This document shows positions 46,308 to 55,100 of a stretch of 64,000 nucleotides of DNA, piece by piece. Position 1 is the stretch's first letter; each line of letters opens with the position of its first letter. The stretch comes from Burkholderia sp. Bp8992 (GTDB taxonomy: Bacteria > Pseudomonadota > Gammaproteobacteria > Burkholderiales > Burkholderiaceae), in NCBI RefSeq assembly GCF_003853705.1, contig NZ_QTQI01000004.1, forward strand, positions 124,001 through 188,000. Reading direction: 5' to 3'. The position numbers and the translations under genes were made by a program. The notes beneath the pieces were generated by a model. The model worked only from the letters and a program-made list of their open reading frames with translations. It did no database searches and was not told the DNA's origin.

Positions 46308-47273
46308 TTATTGTTGTGTATCGCGCGAACGATACCACGCGGCGGTCGCTTCGAGGCCCTGGCGGGTCGTATAGGGCGGATGCCAGCCCAGCACGCGCTT
46401 GATCCGGCCCGTGTCGAGCTGCAGGCTTCCGGTCAGCCGGTCGATGGCCGCACTGCGACCCGTCAGCTTGCCGAGCACACGCAACAGCGCCGGCGGCACC
46501 GCGATCAGCCGGGCCGACCGGCCAAGCGCGTCGCCGACGAGGCGCAGCAGGGCCGCGACCGACGGTGCATCGTCGTCGGCGACGTGAAAGCATTCGCCGG
46601 CCGCGCGCGGGTCGATTGCGCAACGCAGCAGCGCATCGGCGAGGTTGTCGACGTAGACGATGCTGCGGCGCGCCGAAACCGAGCCGAGCGGCAACGGCAT
46701 CCCGCGCGCGACCGCGTCCATCATCCGCAGGAAGTTGGCGCGGACGGACGGGCCGTAGACGAGCGGCGGACGAACGACGACGACGTCGAGCCCCGCCGAC
46801 GCGCCGAATTGCGCGAGCTGGCGCTCTGCCCGCAGTTTCGAACGGCCGTATGCGTCCTGCGGATCGGGTTCGGAAGCCTCGGACAACGGCACCCCGCCGT
46901 CGCCTTCACCGACCGCCTTGATGCTGCTCGCGAACACGATGCGCCGCACGCCGTGATGGCGCGCCGCCTCGGCGAGACGCAGCGTACCGGCGACGTTGGT
47001 GGCATCGAACGCGGCGTCGGGATCGGGCGACTCGTCGCGCATCACGTGCACGCGCGCGGCGAGATGGATCACGCAATCGGCGGCCAGGTCGGTGGGCCAC
47101 GCTTCAGCCAGCGCATCGAAATCGGCTGTGTCGTGCACCCACTCGCGCACGCCGTCGATGCAGCCGCCCGGACGCCGCACCAGTGCGGTAACCGTGTGCC
47201 CGGCCTCCAGCGCGCGGCGGCAGACTGCGCGGCCGACGAAGCCGTTCGCGCCGGTGACGACGAGGTGACTCAC
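46308..47273 (-). CDS. wbiG: NAD-dependent sugar epimerase/dehydratase (WbiG)
   Basis: 321-residue extended SDR. HLVVTGANGFVGRAVCRRAL (about 3-22, quoted as TGANGFVGRAVC) binds NAD, FASSIKAVGEG gives the catalytic Ser, and DAYGRSKLRAERQL carries YxxxK. It resembles WbpV/WbpK-type reductases that make UDP-D-QuiNAc or FucNAc from the keto sugar formed by the WbiI enzyme. It sits in the conserved wbiG-wbiH-wbiI order of Burkholderia O-antigen loci, 5 bp before wbiH. Its start overlaps the stop of the GT2 gene. Confidence 0.85.
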   Translation of the reverse strand: MSHLVVTGANGFVGRAVCRRALEAGHTVTALVRRPGGCIDGVREWVHDTADFDALAEAWPTDLAADCVIHLAARVHVMRDESPDPDAAFDATNVAGTLRLAEAARHHGVRRIVFASSIKAVGEGDGGVPLSEASEPDPQDAYGRSKLRAERQLAQFGASAGLDVVVVRPPLVYGPSVRANFLRMMDAVARGMPLPLGSVSARRSIVYVDNLADALLRCAIDPRAAGECFHVADDDAPSVAALLRLVGDALGRSARLIAVPPALLRVLGKLTGRSAAIDRLTGSLQLDTGRIKRVLGWHPPYTTRQGLEATAAWYRSRDTQQ

Positions 47274-48097
47274 CAGAGCCTCCAGCCGAAGCGGTTGTAG
47301 AACTTGAAGGCCGATGCGGCGAACATGCGGATGTGCGCGAAACCCTTGCGGGACGCGCCGCCGCCGTGGTGGATCACGCGCACCGACGGGACATACGCGA
47401 CGCGGGCGACCTCGTGCGTGCGCAGGCTCAGGTCGTAGTCCTCGAAGTACAGGAAGTAGCGCGGATCGAAGCCGCCGAGTTGCTTCAGGACTTCGGTGCG
47501 GAACAGCATGAAGCAGCCGCTGACGATGGGGGGATCCCAGACGATATCGTGATCGTTGATCACGTCACGCATTTCGTAGCGGTCGAGGCGCTTCACGAAT
47601 CGCGTCTTCCAACTCGCCGGAAAAAATCCGCGGACAAGCAGGTCGAATATTGTCGGCGAGCGCCTGCACAGATACTGAATGCCACCTTTCTCATCTGAAA
47701 TGTTCGGTGTCAGAAGCCCGACGTCCGGACGACTACGAAGAAAGTCCAACGCATACACGAGAGCATCCTTGTCGAGATCGATATCCGGATTCAAAATCAA
47801 ATGATGCTCGCTGCTGGCCGTCGCGAGCGCCAGGTTATGTCCGCGACCGTAACCGACATTCCCGTGCCCACTCAACGACGCACACTCGAATCCGGCCACC
47901 TGCGATCCGGCCACGTCCTCCCAGATATCGGGTGTACCGCCGTTATCCACCACGCAGATTACGGCATGAAAGTTCGGATCGCGCAGACGCACTGTGCACA
48001 CTGCATCGCGCATGCTGTGGAGTGTATTGAAAAAGCGCTCAACGTCCGGCCGATAGACGACGATAGATACGGTTAGCGGTGCTCTCGAAGTACTCAT
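47270..48097 (-). CDS. GT2 glycosyltransferase (rhamnosyltransferase-like)
   Basis: 275-residue GT-A family 2 transferase. LTVSIVVYRPDVERF opens it, ICVVDNGGTPD (about 47-57) binds the nucleotide, and GNVGYGRGHNLAL is the family's GFGxGxN motif. LILNPDIDLD is the DxD region. The C-terminal GGFDPRYFLYFEDYDLSLRT is typical of rhamnosyl- and related transferases that add a sugar to the initiating HexNAc. It overlaps wbiG by 4 nt and has the place of wbiF in other Burkholderia loci, though I do not claim orthology. Confidence 0.85.
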   Translation of the reverse strand: MSTSRAPLTVSIVVYRPDVERFFNTLHSMRDAVCTVRLRDPNFHAVICVVDNGGTPDIWEDVAGSQVAGFECASLSGHGNVGYGRGHNLALATASSEHHLILNPDIDLDKDALVYALDFLRSRPDVGLLTPNISDEKGGIQYLCRRSPTIFDLLVRGFFPASWKTRFVKRLDRYEMRDVINDHDIVWDPPIVSGCFMLFRTEVLKQLGGFDPRYFLYFEDYDLSLRTHEVARVAYVPSVRVIHHGGGASRKGFAHIRMFAASAFKFYNRFGWRLW

Positions 48098-48354
48098 CTC
48101 AAGTTAAATATTATCGAAGTGAACATGACGCACGGCGTTCGGATCGTAAGGTATTCGAAACATTTCGGCGGAGATCTTTTCCCGTGTACCCCATCGGAGC
48201 ATAGGCGACATGCAACCTGCCACGAACGTTTTCGCAATCACGATGTCGTACGGGTTCGATCATTCTCAATTGACGGTGGATGGATCACACGGGCCCGCAC
48301 CACCCATTCGGTGATGCGGCCAGGCCGTCGTTCATCGCACCTCATCCTCACAGC

Positions 48355-49170
48355 ATGTTCATCCTTTTCGGCTCGCCTCGATCGGGAACGACCCTGTTCA
48401 AGGAGTCGCTCAATCTACACAGCGACATCTTCATTCCGAACCAAACCACGCTCATCAGTCCGATCGCTCACGTCATGGGCTGCATCAGCGACTGGTCCGT
48501 TGCTCGCCCGCTGATCAGCAAGATCGTCAAGTCGACGGACGACTTCTCCGAAGTTCTTGAGCCCTATATCTCCGCCGCGGACATCGATGACGCGCTACGC
48601 GAAGCCGAACCGAACCTGGCAGGCGTACTCACATCGATCTATAGCCGTATCGCATCCAATGCAGGAAAGCGGTTGGGTGGAGACAAAACCCCTGACGATC
48701 TCCTTTCGATCCGGAAGCTAGAACAGGTCGGACTCCTGGACTCCGACATCAGGTTTCTCCATATCGTCCGCGACGTACGCGGCACGATGCTGTCCCTCAA
48801 AAACGTCTCGTGGGCACCGCCAGGCATCGAGGAATATTTCCCTCGCTTGTGGAACTACACCAATCTCCACTTGCACCATGCCATGCGCGAGCGTTCAAAT
48901 TACCTGTTCGTGCGCTACGAGGATCTCGTCTCGAACCCGCGCGATGTCCTGGCGCGTTCTGCTGGATTTCTCGGCCTATCGTTTGAAGAATCCATGCTGG
49001 ACAATTCGAAGCGGGCGCCGGTACTGCGCAATGATCAGAGTCACCTCAACCTGTCGCGGCCGTTCCTGAACGACCGCGCAACGGCTTGGCAGACGAGCCT
49101 GCCACCGGACATTACCGCCCACTGTTGCGCTACCGCGGCTGAGGGGCTGAAAGCGTTCGGATACATCTGA
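48355..49170 (+). CDS. Sulfotransferase family protein
   Basis: 271-residue P-loop-like sulfotransferase. The 5'-phosphosulfate loop FGSPRSGTTLFKESL lies at residues 5-19. The 3'-phosphate region is FLHIVRDVRGTMLSLKN with R139 and S147. The C-terminal YEDLVSNPRDVLARS is the conserved YEDL element. It would transfer sulfate from PAPS to a sugar hydroxyl. It lies on the strand opposite to all its neighbours (47270-57029), which suggests later insertion. I take the ATG at 48355 as start because the motif begins at once; an in-frame ATG at 48280 would add 25 residues. Confidence 0.82.
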   Translation: MFILFGSPRSGTTLFKESLNLHSDIFIPNQTTLISPIAHVMGCISDWSVARPLISKIVKSTDDFSEVLEPYISAADIDDALREAEPNLAGVLTSIYSRIASNAGKRLGGDKTPDDLLSIRKLEQVGLLDSDIRFLHIVRDVRGTMLSLKNVSWAPPGIEEYFPRLWNYTNLHLHHAMRERSNYLFVRYEDLVSNPRDVLARSAGFLGLSFEESMLDNSKRAPVLRNDQSHLNLSRPFLNDRATAWQTSLPPDITAHCCATAAEGLKAFGYI

Positions 49171-49206
49171 GTACGCGGGAGTCCGCGCAGACTCTGCCTT
49201 GAGAAC

Positions 49207-49231
49207 GGTCGCACACCCATGGTGCGCGACC
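49207..49231. terminator. Hairpin between convergent sulfotransferase and GT2 genes
   Basis: GGTCGCACACC (49207-49217) and GGTGCGCGACC (49221-49231) pair over 11 positions with one wobble and a 3-nt loop. It lies between two tail-to-tail genes. There is no clear T-run. Confidence 0.45.
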
Positions 49232-49263
49232 TCGATCGTCTTGCTCCTTGGCGTCGCTACAGG

Positions 49264-50241
49264 TCAGCCCGCCACGGCCGCGCGAAATGCATCGGCATTT
49301 CGTGCATCGACTGCATATTCATAGAATGCCGAACGAGTCGGAAATGCCGGAAGGACGGTCTGCAGAAAACACAGCATCTCCGTCATCCCTTTGTTCTGCA
49401 GGAAGCGCCTGAATGCACCAAGATCGCTTCCGTCCAATCGCGCAGAGAACATTCTCGGTCCCGACATCGCAAGTGCCTGCGCAATAACAGCCGCGATCTC
49501 GACTCGAACCTTGCTCAAGTCCTCCTTGATCGTGTTCCTTTCGTGCACGCGATACACGATATGCTGCACGTCCCGGTCGATATACACGCTGTCGTGGGCG
49601 AACGCGTACATCAAGAAGTCGAGATCGTGGCAGTAGCGAAGCGGTTGGAATCCACCCGCGGCTTGCCAGAGAGCCCGACTGAAAACCATATTCGACGTCG
49701 TCGCGACAAAATTCTCGTTCAGCAACGCCAGTTGCGGCAATCCAGTATCGCTCAGGAATCCGTATGCACGCGCCAGCCAGTCGATCGCGACGCCAGCATG
49801 CTGTTCGACGCCATGGTCGTCCATGATGCCGGCACGCCCCGCGATCAACCCCAGGCCGGGCCGCTCCTGAATCAGTTCCCGGCAACGCGCGAGCTTCTCC
49901 GAAGCAAACACGTCATCCGAATTCAGGACCGCGACATAGTCGCCGCGGGCAAGACCGATCGCACGATTGATCGTATTGTGGGCTCCCGCATTCTCCTGTC
50001 GACAGGCGCTTGCGTACGGAACGTTTGCAAGAAGCCGCGACGCAACGTCAAAGCCGTCATCGGACGAACCGTCGTCGATCAATATGATTTCATCGGCAGG
50101 AGAAGACTGCGACAACACGCTCTGCAACGTACCTTCGATATACCGTGCATGGTTATACAAAGGAATGACCACAGAAATGGTGGCGTTCGTCCGTGCAACA
50201 GACGCAGATACAGACGGCTTGCGGAATTTAAAGATTGACAT
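49264..50241 (-). CDS. GT2 glycosyltransferase
   Basis: 325-residue family 2 transferase. ATISVVIPLYNHARYIEGTL opens the domain. IILIDDGSSDDG and the DxD segment VLNSDDVFASEKLARC (about 110-125) are clear. A middle CHDLDFLMYAF motif aligns with the ED/Q-W loop. The C-terminal 100 residues are variable helices. Base composition is less GC-rich than the core genome, and the gene is on the minus strand with its O-antigen neighbours. The ATG at 50241 is used; a TTG at 50247 is also in frame. The sugar is unknown. Confidence 0.85.
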   Translation of the reverse strand: MSIFKFRKPSVSASVARTNATISVVIPLYNHARYIEGTLQSVLSQSSPADEIILIDDGSSDDGFDVASRLLANVPYASACRQENAGAHNTINRAIGLARGDYVAVLNSDDVFASEKLARCRELIQERPGLGLIAGRAGIMDDHGVEQHAGVAIDWLARAYGFLSDTGLPQLALLNENFVATTSNMVFSRALWQAAGGFQPLRYCHDLDFLMYAFAHDSVYIDRDVQHIVYRVHERNTIKEDLSKVRVEIAAVIAQALAMSGPRMFSARLDGSDLGAFRRFLQNKGMTEMLCFLQTVLPAFPTRSAFYEYAVDARNADAFRAAVAG

Positions 50242-50289
50242 ATTCAAGACCAGGCAATGATTTCATCCACAAAACACTCAAACGCGAAT

Positions 50290-50868
50290 TCATTGGATAT
50301 CGGTATCAAAGAACGGGAAGTAGCGTGACCGATAGCGCAAATCCCGCGTCCGTTCCTTTATGAACCGTGCCGGATTTCCGGCAACGATCGTGTACGGCTC
50401 GACATCACGTGTCACGACCGATCCTGCTCCCACAACGGCCCCTTCACCGATGCGAACGCCGGGACTGATGATCGCGCGAGCACCAATCCAGACGTGGTCC
50501 TCAATGACAACCGGTTTGCACAAGCAAACAAAATCCGGATTCTGCGGATCGTGTGTCAACGTCTGGATCAACGTATAGTGCGAAATATTGACGTTATTCC
50601 CGATCGTCAACGGAACGCGGCCATCCAGATAGGTATACCGATTTACGACGGTATTATTCCCAATCGAAATGTGATACCCCGTAACAAAACACCCCATCGC
50701 AATGCTTGAATCGCGACCAATCCTCACCTGACAAAACCTGCCAAGGAACCAATGCCTCACCCGATAAGGCATGTAATTCATGAACAAGTGATTACCCAGG
50801 TAAAAGCAAACCGCAGGCTTGAAGCGCCATCTGACAAAGCGGTAAAACGACTTGAGTGAGCTCACCAT
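50290..50868 (-). CDS. Left-handed beta-helix acyltransferase (O-acetyltransferase)
   Basis: 192-residue hexapeptide-repeat acyltransferase. Repeated turns are visible: VRIGRDSSIAMG, HISIGNNTVVN, LTIGNNVNISH, VVIEDHVWIGARAIISPGVRIGEGAVVGAGSVVTRDV (quoted in part: WIGARAIISPGVRIGEG). The AGNPARFIKER closing motif and the catalytic-His region near QTLTHDPQNPD are typical of acetyl-CoA-dependent sugar O-acetylases such as those of colanic acid loci. A basic helical N-terminus (SLKSFYRFVRWRFK) may touch the membrane. It should acetylate a sugar in this O-antigen. It is 14 bp after the next upstream gene. Confidence 0.88.
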   Translation of the reverse strand: MVSSLKSFYRFVRWRFKPAVCFYLGNHLFMNYMPYRVRHWFLGRFCQVRIGRDSSIAMGCFVTGYHISIGNNTVVNRYTYLDGRVPLTIGNNVNISHYTLIQTLTHDPQNPDFVCLCKPVVIEDHVWIGARAIISPGVRIGEGAVVGAGSVVTRDVEPYTIVAGNPARFIKERTRDLRYRSRYFPFFDTDIQ

Positions 50869-50882
50869 ATCCGCCTCTTCCG

Positions 50883-52121
50883 TTATCGGCTGTGCGCCCT
50901 GACCACATCTTCGATGATCGATTCGTAGCGCGTCACGATGTCGGCAAAGTTGTAGCTCGCGTAGATCTTGTCGCGCCCGCGCGCCCCTCTTTCACGCCAC
51001 TGTTCGGCGTTCGATGCCATCCGATCCATCGCATCCGCGAGAACTGGCGCAATCTTGTATTCCCTCGGTGCGTAGGCAAGCTCGTCGAGCAACTTCGAAT
51101 TCAGATTCGGAGTGTCGCCATACTCATTCGGGATCAGGATCCCGATATCGTCACCGTCGATGACTTCTGCTGAAGCGCCGGTGTCGGTCAGGATCATCGG
51201 CTTGCGGTAGAACATGGCCTCGTTCATCGCGATGCTCCAACCCTCGATGAACGACGGGAGGATGAACGCGTCCGCAACACGATGCACGTCTTCGACATCC
51301 GGGAAATAGCCCGGCATCAGAATATGTTGCTCCAGGCCATGCTCAACCAAATAGTGACGAAGCGCATCGACGTGAGGCGGATAGATCACGTTGCCGACGC
51401 AGAGAATCTTGACGTCGCGCCGGCGCGCCAGCAAATGACGCATCGCGTCCGCCATCACGTAGTGCCCCTTGTGCAAATTGTACGAGGCAACATTCGCGAA
51501 CACGTAATCGGAGTCTGACAAGCCAAGCTGGGTACGCGTCAGCTTCGGAGGTTGCTTTTCCCTTGCCTCGTGCTCGGACAAGATCAGACCGTTCGGTACT
51601 GTCACGACCTTGTCGTCCGACACGCCGAGGTTGGTCACCGCAAAGCGAGTCGCGTTCTTCGAAACCGACACGTAGCGATCGACATAGCGATCATTGTCGG
51701 CAAACGCCCGGGCCTGTTCGTCCGAAAAGAACGCATACACGTTGTGGATGAACGTGATGTTCGGAATCCCGAGGCGATCGAACAGCGGATAGCCGGTATT
51801 CGAGAAGTGAGACATCGAGATATCGACGCTCAACTCGGCCAGCAGCCTCTCGTAAGCCTCGAGCGTGTTCGCCGCGGGCAGTCCGACCACCCGCAGGCCG
51901 GCATTGCGTGCGACGGTACCAAGGTGCCCGACCTTTCCCGGGGTAACGATAGTGACGTCGAAACGAGCCCGATCGAATGCGATCGCGGAGTCAAGCACGA
52001 CCTTCTCGAGACCGCCCTTGTCGAACGACGCCAATTCGATCAGGACTCCAAGCCTCCCGTCGGTACGCGGACGACGTTGCGGCGGTGCTTTACGAAACAA
52101 TGAGAACAGGGAACGCAGCAT
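50883..52121 (-). CDS. GT4 glycosyltransferase
   Basis: 412-residue GT-B family 4 transferase. The N-domain contains GVLIELASFDKGGLEKVV, a GGLE loop. The C-domain has FANVASYNLHKGHYVMADAM (quoted as NVASYNLHKGHYV), LPGYFPDVEDV-like MPGYFPDVEDV, and the EX7E motif SFIEGWSIAMNEAMFYRKP (about 305-323). It starts at ATG 52121; a longer frame to 52379 overlaps the fusion gene. It follows the 1131-residue fusion gene by 25 bp on the same strand, so it is likely cotranscribed. The sugar is unknown. Confidence 0.88.
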   Translation of the reverse strand: MLRSLFSLFRKAPPQRRPRTDGRLGVLIELASFDKGGLEKVVLDSAIAFDRARFDVTIVTPGKVGHLGTVARNAGLRVVGLPAANTLEAYERLLAELSVDISMSHFSNTGYPLFDRLGIPNITFIHNVYAFFSDEQARAFADNDRYVDRYVSVSKNATRFAVTNLGVSDDKVVTVPNGLILSEHEAREKQPPKLTRTQLGLSDSDYVFANVASYNLHKGHYVMADAMRHLLARRRDVKILCVGNVIYPPHVDALRHYLVEHGLEQHILMPGYFPDVEDVHRVADAFILPSFIEGWSIAMNEAMFYRKPMILTDTGASAEVIDGDDIGILIPNEYGDTPNLNSKLLDELAYAPREYKIAPVLADAMDRMASNAEQWRERGARGRDKIYASYNFADIVTRYESIIEDVVRAHSR

Positions 52122-52146
52122 GGCGAGATCAATATGAGTGGGACAG

Positions 52147-55100
52147 TCAGTGAATGTCGAATGCACCGGGGCGCAGATTGCGCTCGCCATCGAGGACGTT
52201 GATCGATGCGAGAAGGGTAGACATCCGGGCTGCAACGGTCTCCACCGAGTACTCTGCAACCGCAGCCGCAAACCCTGCATCGGCGACGCGCTGCCACAGT
52301 TGCGGGTCTTCGAGCAGTTTGACAATCGCTGCGGCGATTTCTTCGGCACTGTCACCCTCAAGCACCTGTTCGCCCGCAACGAGGCCCATCCCTTCGCTTG
52401 CGATCTTGCTCAACACGCTCGGTACGCCATGCAACAGACTTGAAACCACCTTGCCCTTGATACCGGCACCGAATCGAAGCGGCGCAACCGATACGCGAGC
52501 CACATCAAGCACATCGCCCAGATTCTCCACGAATCCGACGATCTTCACCCCCATCGCCGGATTGTCGAGTGAGCGGATGTAGTCGGTCACACCGCTGCCG
52601 ACGATACGCAACTCAGCGGTGGGCTGGCTTCGCCTGACGATCGGCCAAATCTCCTCCACCAGGAATTGCACGGCGTCGATATTCGGTCGATGCGCGAATC
52701 CGCCGACAAATACGACACCGGACCGCTCGTCGAACGTACGCCCCGAACGGGTCGGCATCCGTGGGATCGGAATGCGATGGACGTTCGCTTGTGGCGCAAG
52801 CTCTTTCAGAACGTCGTTCTCGAGACGACTCACCACGATGGTCGCATCGGCTTCGCGCACGGTCTGAATTTCCGTGCGACGCAGCATCAGCGCCTCTTCC
52901 AGTGCCTCGGGGGAGCGGTCGTGAATCGCCGCTCGCTCTTCACGGAGGTAATGGAGATCCACCGTGCCAAACACCAGCTTGACATGCGGCGCGCCACGAC
53001 GAAGCGGTTCGACCAGGTGACGAGCGACGATGATGCGTTGCGCAACGACCACGCGCGCATCCGCGACCTCCTCCATGAACAACTGGTTGAGCGACGCAAG
53101 ATCGCTCGCACACTGAACCCGCACGCCCCAACGCCGCAGCGCGTCCATATAGGCGACAGGGGGCGACTGTTCGAATGCCGCAATGAAGCTCACGTCGTAG
53201 CCGAACTCGCGGAAAATCCGCATATACCAGTAGACATCGACCGACCCGGAATCCTGATCGGGCTTCGGCACAAATGCATCGACGATCACGACCTTCGGTC
53301 GCTGCGGCGAGGTAAGCACATCGCCAAACGGCCGGTCGACACGGAACAACGTGTCGTAATGCTGCCGCAGCAGCCAACGCTCATACGCGTCATCCCAATT
53401 GCCATCATCCGTCGGCAGGCTCGCTTGCGCCGCATTCGACATGACGAAACGGGCGAACGGCTGCAGGTAGGTTTTCTCTCCCCGCGCAAACAGATCGAGC
53501 GTCAAGGCAACGAATCCGGTGGTGAGGACCGGCATCTCTTCCTCGAAACGCCATGCACGCCCCCAGGCATCGTTTCGAACCGCGATGAATCCGGGGCTCG
53601 CTGCCTTGATCTCGGTCACATTCTGGATCGTGACGTCATCGCTATTGACGCCCGCATGCGCGGCAAGAAGATGCGCGCCGGCATCGATGACGCCGCCAGC
53701 GGCATGCACCGTACCGTTCCTTTCCAGGATGACCGCGGAGACTGCAGTCGCGTCGGTGAAGCGTTCGAATGCTTCATCGATCGCCGCCAGCCATCCCGGA
53801 CGCGCCAGCAATACGTCCGACATCAGGACGATGAATTCGCTCCCGGACACATCACCAACATGCTCGGCCAGCGCGGACATCGACCGGGTTGCGCGGGGAT
53901 CGCCGATGACACGGACGCCGCTCTCCGCCGCCAGTTTTGCATCAATCTCGCCAACCGCGAATATCCGGTATGCGACGGACGTCGTATGGTGGCTCAGTGC
54001 CGCGAGACATGCGCGCATCGCCGCGCCGCCCTGCGATTGCAGCACGACAATCGTCGCTCGCGGCGCCGACGCCTGCTCGAACGGCCGAAGCGTCAACGAC
54101 GACAATCCATCGACCTCGGCGATCGGCGTGGACTGCCCTGTCGTCGCCCCTGGGCGCGATGCCGGCGCCGTGCCGGCACCCTGCTGCTTTGCGCGGATAC
54201 GGCGGGCTGCATAACGAAGGGGTTTCGTCACGCGCCAGGAGGTGGAGTTCGTGATTTGCTTCAACTGCCGCCGAAGGCTCTCGTTCTCGGTCAGCAATGC
54301 AACCGTCGACGGATCGCTCTCGCGCCCGCCGTCGCTGTCCTGAACCTGCGTGCCGAGCACGCCTTCCGCATGTTTCAACTGGTCGGTCAACTCATCGACC
54401 CGAGCAGCGAGAACCGTCGACGTGTTGTTCTGCACGTCGAGGGATTCAAGCACCTTGCGTGAGGTCGTCATCGCTTCGTCGCGACGTTCGGTCGCCTCGG
54501 TAAGCGTGGAAACGGTCCGATTCAACCGATCGACTTCGGCACTCAGGCGGCCGATTTCGGAATTGTTTGCGATGATGACGTCGTTCAAGCGCACGGTCTC
54601 GACCGTCAATCTGCCGATCTCTTCGTCGCGCCGGAGAACTTCGTCGGTCAGCCGCACGGCCTCGGCAGTCAGTCGGCCGATTTCGTCGCCGCGTGCCATG
54701 GTTTCCGTCGTCAGGCGGACAATTTCAGCCGCTTGAGTGCCGATATGCGCATTGCGCGCCTGATCGTAACGCGTAAACGACACCCCGCCATCGAGCAGAT
54801 TGTCGTCCATTTCCGGTATCGGGCCGTCAGACGCAATCGCAATGAAGTACACGGGATCGAGCACGCCCGCCGTCTCGCGATACTCGCCAATCTCGTGTTC
54901 GGACCAGCAGTTGATGCGGCGCTCACCGCTGCGCCCTTCCTTCTGCAGCAGCGATCCGGCAAGCGGCTTCTGTTCGTAGAGGACGAAATTCTGAAACCCG
55001 CTCTTGAGCCACTGGACGAATTCCTCGCGATCGAGCTCGCGCACATGGTATTCGTTGGGGGGCGATCCGGGCGGCGAATAGATCGGACGGTTCGGCGTCG

